Positions 43,803 through 55,361 are shown, counted from the stretch's first letter. The stretch is DNA of 64,000 nucleotides from Leptobrachium leishanense (GCA_009667805.1 CM019063.1:56466881-56530880), one strand, 5' to 3'. Notes: generated by a model not told the origin, from the sequence alone. Numbers and translations are program-made.

Positions 43803-45389
43803 TGGTCAGGATTCAGTGAGCAGGGGTTGCAGGTACGAGCCCAGTATACGGTAAAAGAGTGAGCTAGGCAGATATTGAGGGGCTCTACAAATAAAGGTTT
43901 ATTAGACAAGGAACAGCAGGAGAAAAACCAAAAGCAACACTGGGTAAAATGTAAGTATAGGAGGTGGCTGGCTGAGACAGGAATAGGGCTGGTCAGAGGT
44001 ACACAAGATGAAGGACAGAGGGTGAGACAAGAAGGAAACTGAAGGAAGTATCAGAGGTGGCTGGGCAAAACAGGAATTAGGCTTGTGCACCGATTTTTTT
44101 TTTCGGTTCGATTCGATTTTTCGGATTTTTAAACTTTTCGATTCGGCTCGTTTCGACCGATTTCTGTTTCGATTCAGTTTGGCTCGACTCGTTTTTCGTG
44201 TACATTTTTTCGGAATTTCGACCATTTTTCGTATTTCAGTGTCACTTAGCTCGTTTTTTGTATCGACTTTTCGTATTTTCGGAAATTTTCTTTTTTTCGG
44301 AATTGTAAATGGTTTCGCAATATCGACCAATATTCGTATTTTCGTGTCACTTAGCTCGTTTTTTGTATCGACTTTTCGTATTTTCGAAAATTTTCGTTTT
44401 TTCGGAACGTCTGTTCTCCTCGTTTCAAAGCAATAAATTTCGATTTGACACATTTCAAGTACATTCGAAAATTCCGAAAATATTTCTTTTCGGCTCGGAA
44501 AACTTTTCGGATCTGCCATTTTCGGATCTAAAAATTTTCGGAAAATCGGCGCATCCGAAAACACGAATCGGGAAATTTTGTGAAAATTCCAAAATTCCGA
44601 AACCCGAAACGCACATCCCTAACAGGAATAGAGCTGGGCATGGGATACACTGACCACTACAATAAAGACAAAGGGGCAGGACAAGAAGACAGCTGACTTA
44701 CAATAACATAAAACAGAGAGAAACTAAAGGACACAAAGATACTTACAGAAAGACAGATAAACAGGACAGGAAGGGAGCTGAGGACCAGGAGACACTGGGA
44801 CTCTGGAGGTAGGAGCAAGGTGGGCAGCAGAATAGGGACATGGTGAGCAGAAGTGCAGGCACAGAATGGGTAACATAGTAATTAAGGTGAGGTTTCCAGA
44901 AGGGGCAATTCAATAAGAGTAGTCAATGTTCGAAGCAAGGGTCAAGGCAGGTGACTGGCAGAAGGCTAGATCATTGTCCTTAGCAAAACTTCATACACAG
45001 GGGAACAGCATAGGAAGGCTGGAAGGCACAGAGAGAAGGCTGGAGGAATGGCGGGGAGTGAGGATCACGATTGGTAGCAAAGATCACAGTATTTCTCCAG
45101 GCAGGATATCAGATGAACTGGCAGACAGGTCAGCACAACTGAAGGACTTCAATACGGAAGCACTATATAGAGGGTTGAGTTCACCGAAAAAGGAAGTTCA
45201 GGTGCCAGCCCACACCAGAAGAGGGAGGGGACATAGGAAACCTTGTGTGGAAAAACCTGGACACTGACCATGGCAATGGTAAAATCGGATCTGGAACCAT
45301 ATTGAGAGCAATGCATGAAAGGAGCTACCAGCGTTTCACTGTAGAGCAGCACCAATTTTGGCCTTCTTGTGGCGCCGAGAGCCATGACA
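43803..45389 (-). mobile_element. Probable solo LTR, split by a hAT
   Basis: On the minus strand starts TGTCATGGCTCTCGGCGCC and ends CCTGACCA, with CTATATAG (TATA-like, near 45165) and AATAAA near 43890 in the expected order. Without the hAT it is about 1.03 kb. Flanks TCTCC and TCCCT are similar but not identical, so the call is tentative. Confidence 0.5.
44078..44621 (+). mobile_element. hAT MITE (TAGGCTTGTGCACCG family), 544 bp
   Basis: Perfect duplications ACAGGAAT at 44070-44077 and 44622-44629. Termini TAGGCTTGTGCACCG and CGCACATCCCTA. Interior is a run of TTTTCG and ATTCGG motifs. Copies at 57046-57590 and 59213-60632. Confidence 0.9.
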
Positions 45390-45870
45390 TCCCTCAACAT
45401 TAAAAAAGGCAGTCAGATCATTTGTCTTGGATGTTGTCTATAAATCTGCTAAGGACACTATGGAAGATCCTGTGAGCCACAGTCCCCAACAATATGGAAT
45501 CTCCCTACTGCTGGCTAATTGAGCTCTGATGGGCATCACACAAACCTGGCCAAGCTAGCATTTGAGGTTTGACTAAAGATATTATCTTCTTCACACAGCA
45601 GATGCATGCCTTAACCCTTTAATGACAGAGCATGCAGAATTCAAATGGTATTTAGCTGGCCTTAACGTGCTAAATAGCAATAGTTATTATGTCATATTAG
45701 ACATTAGCATAGCCAAACATTTTGGTTCAACTCAGTTCAGAATCAGAAAATTTATTTTACAAACATTTGGGACTTGTGAATTTCCTATTCAGATTGATCT
45801 GAAAATATTGGAGCAATTGATGTTGGATTAGTTTGGAATATTTGAAAAATTCAGAAACTAGGGTTCTGCT
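45390..45870. other. No feature recognised
   Basis: No interpretable features. Confidence 0.45.
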
Positions 45871-45879
45871 GGAGTTATA

Positions 45880-46290
45880 ATTATCGTCAGGTCTAGGGTT
45901 ACTTTTAGATTTAGGATTACTTTTAAGGGTAGGGCTACTACAGATAGGGTTACTTATATTTTTTCTGACTTGATCCAATATGATCTGAATATTATTGGAT
46001 CTTTTCAAATTAATTTGGATGACTGGAAACCGTTACACTCACTGTGCAATGCAAATTCCCCAACCCTAATCATAAAAAGCAGACATTGTTACCCTAAAAA
46101 TAACCCTTACCCCAGTCATAAAATAAGTAGAAATATAACCTTAAGCCTAATAGGAAATCTAACTCTAATTGTAAGACAAGCAGAAAAAGTAACCCTAGCT
46201 CTAAAAATAACCATAAAATAACCTTAACCCTAAAAGTAACCCTGATCCTAACCCTAAAAGTAACACTAATCGTAAAACAAGCAGAAAAAG
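45880..46290. repeat. Degenerate telomere-like repeats in two opposed blocks
   Basis: 45880-45955 has AGGGTTACTTTTAG-type units (G-rich on plus); 46060-46290 has AACCCTAAAAGTAACCCT-type units (C-rich on plus). Units mix TTAGGG-like cores with TTTTA spacers, so these are not simple telomere repeats. Confidence 0.6.
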
Positions 46291-46599
46291 TAACTGTAAT
46301 TTTGAGCAGCAAAATTTGACCAGCAGGGGGAGCACTCTGCCTGTTGAGTGTGCTTACTGTATTGTAACCATTGTATGTATAGATGTTACATTCATTGTTA
46401 CAGTTTGGGTAATGGTAAATTATTTTCCATAAGCCCACTGGTTATATGACCTTAGTTTTATGGAAAATCACTCAGTAGTGAAGAGGGTAAACCATGTTTA
46501 TTTACATCCACCACACAATGAGAATGAAAAATTGGTGTACCAGTATCTTTAAACGAAAGTGTAAATTTAAGGATTATATTATATATTATATATATAATA

Positions 46600-46825
46600 C
46601 TCACTGACGCAACCATCAATCACTCTCACCTTACAGTCCTCTCCTCCTGTTTCCAACCCCAACCCTCCCAGATTGTGAGTTCCTACGGGAATAGGGCCCT
46701 CATCTCCTCCTGTACTGTTTGTCAAATGTTGTTCAATGTATTGTAACCCTGTCTATACTGTGCTTATTGTACAGCGCTGCGGAATATGCTGGCGCTTTAT
46801 AAATAAAGAATAATAATAATAATAA
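46600..46825 (+). mobile_element. L2 LINE 3' UTR fragment with AAT tail
   Basis: CCCAGATTGTGAGTTCC, TGTTCAATGTATTGTAACCC and GCGCTTTATAAATAAAGAA followed by (TAA)n. Reverse complement of the L2 3' end at 58652-58850. Confidence 0.78.
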
Positions 46826-47419
46826 TATATACACGCTATTGATTGCTGTATTGCTGAACTGGATTTATTGCCCTTCCCCCTCTCCTTTTTGTGTCCCCTT
46901 TTTCTTATTGTCTTACTTTCTGTGTTCTCTTATAATTCTCAATAAATCTTTAATTTGAAAAAAAAAAAGGATTATATTGCAAAGAATAATATTCAACACA
47001 TTAAAATCTCCTATTAATAAGGGTGTTTCTCTGTGACTGGTCTGTCATTTTATCGTTAGGTGCACTATCTAAAAAAGTGATGGAAAATTGCAGATGATCT
47101 ATAGGTTCAACACATGGACGTAAAAGCAGACAGCAATATATATTTAATAAACTTGACATTAATGTATTTCTATCATTTTCGCCTTCAATATGCCTTTTTA
47201 TTTATTAATACTAATAAATCTAGTGCTTTATGATACCGCTATAGCAGTTGACCTTGTATTATTACTGAGCTCAGATTCTGCCACTTTGGCTATTTTATGA
47301 AAGAAATCATGAATAATGAATGACTGCGCAACTGAAAATATATTGAATTAAACTTATTGAGAAACTTGAGAGAAATACTGGAAAAGAGCAAAACTCTACA
47401 AATGAAACGACAGGAAGGA
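46826..47419. other. No feature recognised
   Basis: AT-rich, with AATCTTTAATTTGAAAAAAA near 46945 that could be another retroposon tail. Confidence 0.4.
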
Positions 47420-47523
47420 TTACCGTATTTTTCGCTCCATAAGACGCACCTGACCATAAGACGCACCTAGTTTTTAGAGGAGGAAAACAGGAAAATAAAT
47501 ATTCTGAAATCAAATAGTGTAAT

Positions 47524-48145
47524 AATGGATATACTGCCCCAGCTCATGGATACTGCCCCAGCTCATGGATACTGTCCCCCAGCTCATGGATACTGTCCCC
47601 CAGCACATGGATACTGTCCCCCAGCTCATGGATACTGTCCCCCAGCTCATGGATACTGTCCCCCAGCACATGGATACTGTCCCCCAGCTCATGGATATGC
47701 CCCAGCACATGGATACTGTCCCCCAGCTCATGGATACTGTCCCCCAGCTCATGGATACTGTCCCCCAGCTCATGGATACTGTCCCCCAGCTCATGGATAC
47801 TGTCCCCCAGCTCATGGATATGCCCCAGCACATGGATACTGTCCCCCAGCTCCTGGATACTGTCCCCCAGCTCATGGATATGCCCCTCAGTTTATGGATA
47901 TGCCCCCCAGCTTATGGATATGCCCCAGCACATGGATACTGTCCCCCAGCTCATGGATATGCGCCCCAGTTTATGGATATGCCCCAGCACATGGATATGC
48001 CCCAGCTCATGGATACTGTCCCCCAGCTCATGGATAATACCCCAGCACATGGATTTGCCCCAGCTCGCTCATGGATGTGCCCCAGCTCGCTCATGGATGT
48101 GCCCCAGCTCGCTCATGGATGTGCCCCAGCAGCTCATGGATATGC
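47524..48145. repeat. 21/18-bp minisatellite, about 30 units
   Basis: CATGGATACTGTCCCCCAGCT and shorter CATGGATATGCCCCAGCA units. Unit lengths are multiples of three, so all frames stay open; the proline-rich ORFs are artefacts. Confidence 0.93.
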
Positions 48146-48170
48146 CTCCGCTCACCTGTCGCCGCCGCGT

Positions 48171-48324
48171 TAGGCTCCCTCTGAGCGTGCGTCCGGCGGC
48201 AGGAAGCTTGGGCATTCGCCTGGGGGAGCCACGTGACCGCGATCTCGCGAGATCGCGGTCACGTGGCTCCCCCAGGCGAGTGTCCAAGCTTCCTGCCGCC
48301 GGACGCACGCTCAGAGGGAGCCTA
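48171..48324. repeat. 154-bp near-perfect palindrome
   Basis: Arms of 77 bp centred on GATCTCGCGAGATC with no spacer. Two mismatches noted, both near 48212-48216. CpG-rich. Confidence 0.9.
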
Positions 48325-48396
48325 TCATGGGGCATTCGCTCCATAAGACTTTTTGGGGGGAGAAAAGTGCGTCTTATGGAGCGAAAAATACAGTAA

Positions 48397-48709
48397 CTCT
48401 TATTCCTCATTGTTCCATTATCCTGTATTAATACGATCAAAGCAAATTTATGTGTGACTTAATTCACAGTTGTAAGATCTATTGGATTTTTTGGTATTTT
48501 ACTCAAGACCTCTTCACCCAACATTAGGGTGTGCCTGGGCAAACTCCCTGCGCGCACCTATTTTCGTAATAGAGCTGATAATAGAGGGTAGCAAGTGGTT
48601 AACGGCTCGGACCAAATTGTTCCATTAGCAGTTCCCCATTACCTGCTTAGCCAGAATAGGGAACTACATCTCTGTAAGAAAAAAACAAACATTATCAAAT
48701 TAACCATTA
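48397..48709. other. No feature recognised
   Basis: About 310 bp without interpretable features. Confidence 0.45.
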
Positions 48710-49050
48710 GGCCGGGTGCGCACTAGGCGTTTTTTTCCGCGCACTATCGCGTTTCAAAACGCACTTACCGGTGTCCATTGCAGCGTTGTGATGCTGCAGA
48801 TGGGGCCGCTCACATGTTTGTGCGCGCGCACTTAGTGCACGCGTAGCATGCGCGTGTCTAGAGATCCTCACCGTCGATGCGCTAGGATGCGCATCGATGG
48901 GGCTGCAAAGCTCGATTCTCAATAGGAGTTACACGCTTTGCAGCGCTGAGAGGGAGGCAGGCGGGCGTCAAGTGGACGCCGGAACGGCAGAAGTGTGTTT
49001 TAACGAGCGATAGTGCGCAGAAAATAACACCTACGGTGCCCCGGCCGTAA
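48710..49050. mobile_element. CpG-rich MITE (AGGCCGGGTGCGCAC)
   Basis: Imperfect inverted ends TTAGGCCGGGTGCGCAC and GTGCCCCGGCCGTAA, with CGCACTATCGCG near the left and CGATAGTGCGCA near the right. No coding capacity. Confidence 0.6.
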
Positions 49051-49054
49051 CCTC

Positions 49055-50282
49055 TTAACGCCGCAGGACGTTCCATGCCATCCTGCATTTGGCGGGCTTT
49101 AACGCCGCAGGAAGGTATGGAACGTCCTCGGCGTTAGGAGCCCAGCCGGAGGTTATACTCACCTTCCCGGCGGCTCCCACGCAGATCTGGCTTCGTTGAA
49201 GCTTGATCTGTGTTTTTTAGAGCCTCCCGGCGCGCTGACGTCAGCGCGCTGGCGCGATGACATCAGTTTCAGGCACACCCCCCGCCGGAGCATGGGGAAG
49301 CGCCTGGAGGGGAGGGATCCTTCGGATCCCTCTGGCTCCCCATCGCCGGGGGCTAGAAGGCTGTGGCCAGCATCGCTGGAAAGGTCACAGCCTGACCTTC
49401 CAGCGATGTATGGGGGTTAACACTTAGTTGCCAGGTCGCGACCGGGCACTAATTCGTGCCCGATCGCGGCCTATTTCCGGTGGGGGCCGCCATCTTGGAT
49501 GGCAGCCCCCACCTCTGGGTCCCCCCGCGTCAACTGACTCATCGCGCCAAGCGCGATGATGTCAGTTAACTGGGGAAGCCCCTGGCTGCAAAGGGATTTT
49601 CTAAGGAAATTCCATGGAGGAGATAGGGGGGTTCTTTGAACCCCTTTATCTCCTGATCGGTGACAGCTAGGGGGTCATGCCTGATATCGTTGGAAAGGTC
49701 TGAGCATGGCCTTTCCAAAGATATCAAACACGACAATGATAAAAGTAAAATGAAATTGTTTAAAAATAAAAATATTAAAAAAAAATATTAATTAATTTAA
49801 AAAAAAACGTGCTTTTTTTTGATGCAGCATTATTGTTCACATTTCAATTATAATGTGAACAATGATACTTCACCAATGATTTTTTTTGGGGGGGTTTAGC
49901 TAAAATCACGTAATTCCCCCCCCAAAAAAAAATGGGTTCCCAAGTCTACCCCATAGAATATAACCGCAAAGGATCGGATAATAAAATGCGAAAATAAAAA
50001 TACTTTACACACTGTGGATGATTGAAATTTTATTGAAAATTCACATTTTTTTTACATTTATTGTTATAGCATTCTGGCAGGACATGATGTATATATATAT
50101 ATAATTATGATATATTATTAATCTGCCGAGTCTGCCGGAAAGAATGATATATAATTTGTCTGGGTGGTATAATAATACGTGACTTAAAACCGCGTTTAAA
50201 CATGATGAGCAAAAACTTCAGGAAACTTCACTTCCGAAAGAGCGCCGAAGTTGTAAAATTACTCCCGTCCTTAAGGGGTTAA
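49055..50282 (-). mobile_element. TTAA-type element, diverged third copy
   Basis: TTAA at 49055-49058 and 50279-50282. The right end CCGTCCTTAAGGGG fits the piggyBac-type family, the left end CGCCGCAGGACGTTCC less so. Same plan as 10024 and 12760: subterminal hairpin (GGAACGTCC), ATCTTGGATGGCAGC, GGAAAGG/CCTTTCC hairpin, AT-rich centre. Confidence 0.6.
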
Positions 50283-50696
50283 TATGACATACTAGAGAAA
50301 CCCATCCATGACCTTTTTCAGACCAGATAATCTCATTTCACTTTTCATTCGTTAAGGTTCTGATAATTCCATGCATGTATCATTATCTTCCTGCTCTTTT
50401 CTCTCCCGGGTAGACTCCAGCGGGTTAGGGTAGGACCTTGTGGAATGACATCTTGTCAATTTATTTTGATTGTGCGTTGATTTTTAGTGAAGTGGAAATA
50501 AATTTCCCATTTTCTTCAAGACCTCCCCCACTTAACATTTTTCATCCACAGAACTAGTCCTCTCTATATATCATATTAATCACACTGCTCTATGTAAACA
50601 CTACGCGCTATAAAAATCCCAGGAGGTCACATGTCATTATAATTCTTTCTAACATTGAGTGAAATAGGGCTATGGTTGGCTTTTTATGTTAACTTG
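50283..50696. other. No feature recognised
   Basis: No interpretable features. Confidence 0.45.
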
Positions 50697-51400
50697 AGGG
50701 GTTATTCAGAGAGAGACGATCTAGGCCCCAAAATGTCACCGAAAAGGGAATTTCCCCATACAGTGACATTTCGTGGGCCATTCGCCTATTCAAGAGCAAA
50801 CTTTGGCGAATTGCCTGCACGTACAGTGCTGTTTCAAGGCAGTGAAATCCCCCATAGAGAAGCAATGGTTAATCTATTCAGAGACACCGAACAGCAGTGA
50901 AAAGTTGCTGAAATGCCCTGCTGTTCAGTGGTTTAATTCGGCAGGTTTATTCAGGCGAATCCCATTGGCTTTAATGTTAAAAATATTTATATATACGATA
51001 TCTAATCGTTTATTATTTACAGGATTTTTTTTTCCTTTTTTTTAAGCGTTTTTTCTTTTTCTGTAACAGACCTTTTTATTATCATTCATTGGATCTTATG
51101 TGTAAATTCCAGACATTTTCATTCAGTAGTTTTTTTGCAAACAGCGTTTACATTTTGAAACTATCAAGCGGTTTTTTTTTTGGTTTTTTTTACCCCGTTC
51201 GTCAGCTTGTCGGTTTTTTCCAGCGGCTGGTCCGCGCTGTGATCGGTGGCTCTTCAGCTTTTTCCGGCATGTTCTGTGTAGTTCTTCCGGCGGTTCAAGC
51301 GGGTTTTCGGTGGGTTTTCGCAGGGTGTTCGGTGGGTTTGCAGCGGGTTTGCTGCGTGTTCTCATTTGCACACCAGGGACCCTGCGGTGAATGCTTCGTA
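50697..51400 (-). mobile_element. CAGGGTTATTC-family long element, inverted, right end lost
   Basis: Starts GAGGGGTTATTCAGAGAG and runs through GAAATGCCCTGCTGTTCAG and AAACAGCGTTTACATTTTG in the inverse order of 53360-54204. The far terminus was not found. Confidence 0.65.
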
Positions 51401-51940
51401 GCATGTAGCAGAAGCACGTACAAGCCACAGAGGCTGCCACATATGCGGCCCCAGTATCCCAAAGGGGTAGTCCCCAGATAAGAGTGAAGGGCTACAAGGC
51501 CAGACCTGTGAGAGGGCAGGAGGAAGAGAGGAGGCCTGGAGAGGGAACCTAGCCCCAAGCAATGATGTAGGCCAGCCAGGATCAGGGGGAGTGACTGCTC
51601 TTTTGTGCCAAAAGTGGAGGCCTTGTGGATAGGAGTATCTTCGACCTGTGATAAGCCTGGTAAACCCCTCCCAAACTTTAGGCCTCCTCACAAATATATA
51701 TATATACTACCTGCGGGTCAGCACTTGTGCAATATGGCAGGAAAATAAATTTTCTGTGCCCTGCTGCAGACTCCCCACTTAAAATGCATGTCTTTAAAAA
51801 GTTCTGTGGGACACATTCAGGGGCTTGTAAAACATATACGTTTATCAATTTTAAATTAAAGGAACAAAATACTGGCGTTTCATCCCCTGGAGGCCGTTAT
51901 CAAGGTGGATTTATCAACCCTCTGGCACGCACGCCTCCTT
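51401..51940. other. No feature recognised
   Basis: GC-richer than average but without interpretable frames or repeats. Confidence 0.45.
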
Positions 51941-52536
51941 GCCACGTTCGCGCACAAAATGTGCATTAACGTCTAACGCGAGTGACCCTGCGCGAACCCT
52001 TTGTGAGAGCAATTTAGTGCGCGCATCCTACACTTAACATTGAGAGCGCAAATGCGTTTGTGTGCTGGTACGCACCTGGTATTACAATCTTAGCACAAAA
52101 TTTAACGGACAACGTCTGCTCGCATAATTTTAACGTCTTTGAAAAGCTGGTGGTAACGACAAATTGTAACAACCTGACCGTACCAAACTGCGGATTCACA
52201 ACGGAGAACGTCGATACGCACGTCTTTTTTTACTAGATCCATCATAAATGACGGCCACTACCTTGTCTTCTGTCAGAACATACGTCTGTTGTGCGCAGTC
52301 TGCACAAGATGACGGACTTGCGTTAAAAATTACATTGCGCTCACTGATTTCTGCGCGCGACGGTACTTTGCGTGCATTTTTGCGCGTCGGTTTTACGAGC
52401 GCAATTTCCCAAGGGTTAAAAAAATGTGCAAGGAATGTAATTTCAGCGGTGATTTTCGTGCGTAAACGTTTAACGCTTCGCGCAACAAAACACGCGTTTA
52501 GCGTGCGTTTTTGCGTTAAGAATGTAATAGGGCCCA
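51941..52536 (-). mobile_element. CpG-rich TIR element (AATGTAATAGGGCCC end)
   Basis: Right end AAGAATGTAATAGGGCCC. The block AAGCTGGTGGTAACGACAAA and the following 120 bp recur inverted at 62225-62400. The left limit is approximate. Confidence 0.6.
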
Positions 52537-52545
52537 AGTGAGTAA

Positions 52546-52737
52546 CCGGGCTATTCAGAAAGAGGTGAAAACCTTGAGAATGACTGGAGAATTGAAAATT
52601 CTAGGTCAAAATAGTCAAACCAGAAAAATTCTCTCATTTATCTCACTTTCCAAATTGGCTATTTGGTCTAGATTGTTCTCTTCTCCTGGCAATTCTCAAG
52701 GTTTTCACCTCTCTCTGAATAGCCCTTTTAATCCCAA
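52546..52737. mobile_element. Palindromic MITE (CAGGGTTATTC family), diverged
   Basis: CCGGGCTATTCAGAAAGAGG ... CCTCTCTCTGAATAGCCCT. Interior AAAATTCTAGGTCAAAATAG matches 26710-26889. Confidence 0.75.
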
Positions 52738-53141
52738 AATGGGGCTCAGGTGACAAGAAATGGACCTGCCACTATGGGATACATTGGCGTTGTGGCAGGC
52801 TTAAGCAATTTATGGCCATATGTTGTGAACTAAACTCCCATCATTTTTTAACAGAACTTATGGATAAAAACCTTGAATAAAATCTGCAATGAGTTACCAG
52901 TTTTTTGAAATCTTGAAAGGGTTAAGAGTTGTTAGAACCTGTAAAGGGTTAAAATGTGTTTAACGTGTGAGCGTCTGTTAAAGTCTTTACATGTATGAAT
53001 TTGAGAGCTTTCCTTCTGGATTGTTATATATTTCTTTATGTGACTTACGAGAATCAATGACGAGGCAATCACTAACCTCAACTAGAGGTGGTGATAAATC
53101 TGAGAGAATCCCCAGACCAATAGATTAACCCTCAATAATGT
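52738..53141. other. No feature recognised
   Basis: No interpretable features. Confidence 0.45.
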
Positions 53142-53359
53142 AAAGGGATAGAATAGAATAAGAAGACGTTCCCAGTCTCTTGAACAGTCACGGAGAATAA
53201 AAACATGGTTTTATTATTGAACATAGTCAAATACAACAACATAACGAGAACACAACATGTATGAAAACCGATATGAGCGATCAGAAAGCGCCGTCCAAAA
53301 AGTGAACCCAGCCCTAGAGACGTGCTATGCTGCCATTGATCCTGAATAATAAAGCTCAA
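53142..53359 (+). repeat. Inverted arm A, outer part (locus 2)
   Basis: Reverse complement of 57843-58064 with one substitution (AACAGTC against AACGGTC). Both arms therefore translate to the same chance peptide. Confidence 0.9.
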
Positions 53360-54204
53360 CAGGGTTATTCAAAGAGAATCGAAAAGTCACCGCACGTTCG
53401 GTGACTTTTCGTTCTCCTCAATTCGGTTCGATTTGACGATCCCATTTCGGCGGCCCTGTGGCGTATTCAGCAAGCACCACAGGACCGTCGTAGTGCAGGG
53501 ATAAGCCGCCTCAAACCTGCCGAACACTCACTGCAAAACCCAGGCGAACGCACACTGAAACCCGCAAAAGCATCTAGATTAACCCCGCCGAACACACCAG
53601 AGAAACCCGAGCAGCCGCCGATGACAGCGCAGAGCAGCTGCCGGAAAAAGCCGATACCGCAGACGAATGGAGTGAAAAATTAAAAAACATTACGCTTGAA
53701 TGTTTGAAAAGTGAAACGCTGTTTGCAAAGAAACTACTGAACGAAAATGTCTGAAATTTACATATGATCCAATGAATGATAATAAAAAGGTCTTTAAAAA
53801 GAAAAACGAAAACAATTTTCGCAGTAAAATCCCGAAAAATGCCTAAAAGATCCTAAAAAATCTATAAATAGAGACTTTTTACTGCAGAATATTATAATAA
53901 ACAGTTTATTATATATATAATTAAAACGGGAATATTTTTAACATTGAAGCCTAAGGGATTCGCCAGAATAAACTTGTCGAATGAAACCACCGAACAGTAG
54001 GGCATTTCGGCAACTTTTCACTGCTGGTTTTTGTTCTCTGAATAGATGAAGAATTGCTTCTCTATGGGGATTCACTGCCCTCGAACAGGCACCGTATGTG
54101 CAGGCAATTCGCCAGGATTTGGCAAACTGTCTGCTCTCTGAATAGCCGAATTTCACTGTTCGGTTACCTTTCGCCACAATTCGGATCTCTTTGAATAACC
54201 CCTG
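53360..54204 (+). mobile_element. CAGGGTTATTC-family element, full length, 845 bp
   Basis: CAGGGTTATTCAAAGAG ... CTCTTTGAATAACCCCTG. 3-bp duplications CAA at 53357-53359 and 54205-54207. The matching point in arm B reads AGATCAAATATTAG, an empty site. No coding capacity. Confidence 0.88.
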
Positions 54205-54465
54205 CAAATGTTAGTGATGTCTCACATATCCAAATACTAGAGTCAGAGAAGGCGGATACATAATTACTGCTACACAATACGTTATTAGACTCGAATGAAT
54301 ATGTATATCAGGGCTCAAAATTTCAGGTCCCAAGCTACTAACCAGGCCTTAAGAGTTACTCGCCACCCAACCCTTACCCTTAACTCTGCCCCTAAACAAA
54401 CCCTCTTAAATTATTATTTATCATTAATAATATAACAAAGCAGTGGTAACATAAAGGAAAATGAT

Positions 54466-54660
54466 GTGCGTGTGTATGAGTGTATCACAGAGCTCCACAG
54501 CAATAAAACTCACAGTAATGTGCAGTGTGTATAAGCGTGAGTTTTATTGCTGTGGAGCTCTGTGATACACTCATACACACTATGCATTACTGTATGAGAG
54601 CACCACAGCAATAAAACTCACAATAATGTGCAGTGTGTGTAGGAGCGTATCAGAGCTCCA
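54466..54660. repeat. 55-bp minisatellite units in alternating orientation
   Basis: GAGCTCCACAGCAATAAAAC units and their inverse alternate, about four in all. Same unit as 38268-38998. Confidence 0.82.
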
Positions 54661-54664
54661 ATGC

Positions 54665-54990
54665 CTATTTTTAAACCGTCTCATTCTTTTTACCCCCTCT
54701 CTCTAATTTTTTTACTCCCTCTCTTTCTCTTTTTTATCTCCCCCCTCTCCCTTTCTTTTTCACCCCTCTCCCTTTCTTCCCCCTCTCATTCTTTTCTCTT
54801 TTTATCCCCTCTCTCATTCTCTTCTCTTTTTCACCCGCTCTCTCATTCTCTTTTTCACCCCCTCTCATTCTCTTCTCCTTTCCCCCTCATTGTCTTCTAT
54901 TTTTACACCCCCCTCTCCCTTTCTTGCACCCCCTCTCTCCCTTTCTTTTTACACCCCCTCTCTCTTTACATCCCCTCTCTCTTTACACCC
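54665..54990. repeat. Pyrimidine-rich tract
   Basis: Almost only C and T (CTCTCTCATTC, CCCCCTCTC). Gives a long but low-complexity frame. Confidence 0.9.
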
Positions 54991-55179
54991 CATCTCCCCA
55001 AAACAGTTACTTACAAATTCAGCAGATTGGGCTGCTCTGTCCTCCTTCCTGGTCTGGAAGGATGCAGGCTGGCTCCACCTCTTCTGTGTGCTGATCGAAG
55101 CTGCAGCGTGCTTCCCACACTCATAACAAGAGTTTGGGAATGACACGCTGCATTGGTGCCTCCCCCTCCTGCTCGTCAC

Positions 55180-55361
55180 CTGACCCACCCACGTGATGCT
55201 TCGTAGACTCACAGCACTTACGCTGCGAGTGTGCGACGCTTCACATGGGTGGGCAGGTGATCCACGAAAAGTGAATCTCGCGGGTCACCTGCCCACCCAT
55301 GTGAAGCGTCACACACTCGCAGCGTGCTGCGAGTCTACGAAGCATCACATGGGTGGGTCAG
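55180..55361. repeat. 182-bp inverted repeat
   Basis: Arms of about 75 bp (CTGACCCACCCACGTGATGC and its complement at the right) with inner arms CACATGGGTGGGCAGGTGA / TCACCTGCCCACCCATGTG around a short spacer. CpG-rich. Confidence 0.85.

Larger units (their letters stand above)
47420..48396. mobile_element. TIR element (CGTATTTTTCGCTCCATAAG), 977 bp
   Basis: TTACCGTATTTTTCGCTCC at the left, GGAGCGAAAAATACAGTAA at the right, each with subterminal ATAAGACGCAC/GTGCGTCTTAT. Contains a 21-bp minisatellite and a 154-bp palindrome. No transposase. The superfamily is unclear because no target duplication could be fixed. Confidence 0.8.

Noticed and set aside
3866..48145. Tandem arrays considered as CRISPR
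   Set aside because: No unique spacers between identical repeats; units are contiguous. The genome is vertebrate.
47525..48396. Proline-rich ORFs of 120-200 codons on both strands
   Set aside because: Translation of 21/18-bp repeat units and of the palindrome. No start context, domain or homology signal.
54661..55143. 160-codon ORF resembling a membrane protein
   Set aside because: Pyrimidine-rich tract gives a Leu/Ser/Phe/Pro run; low complexity inside a hAT.
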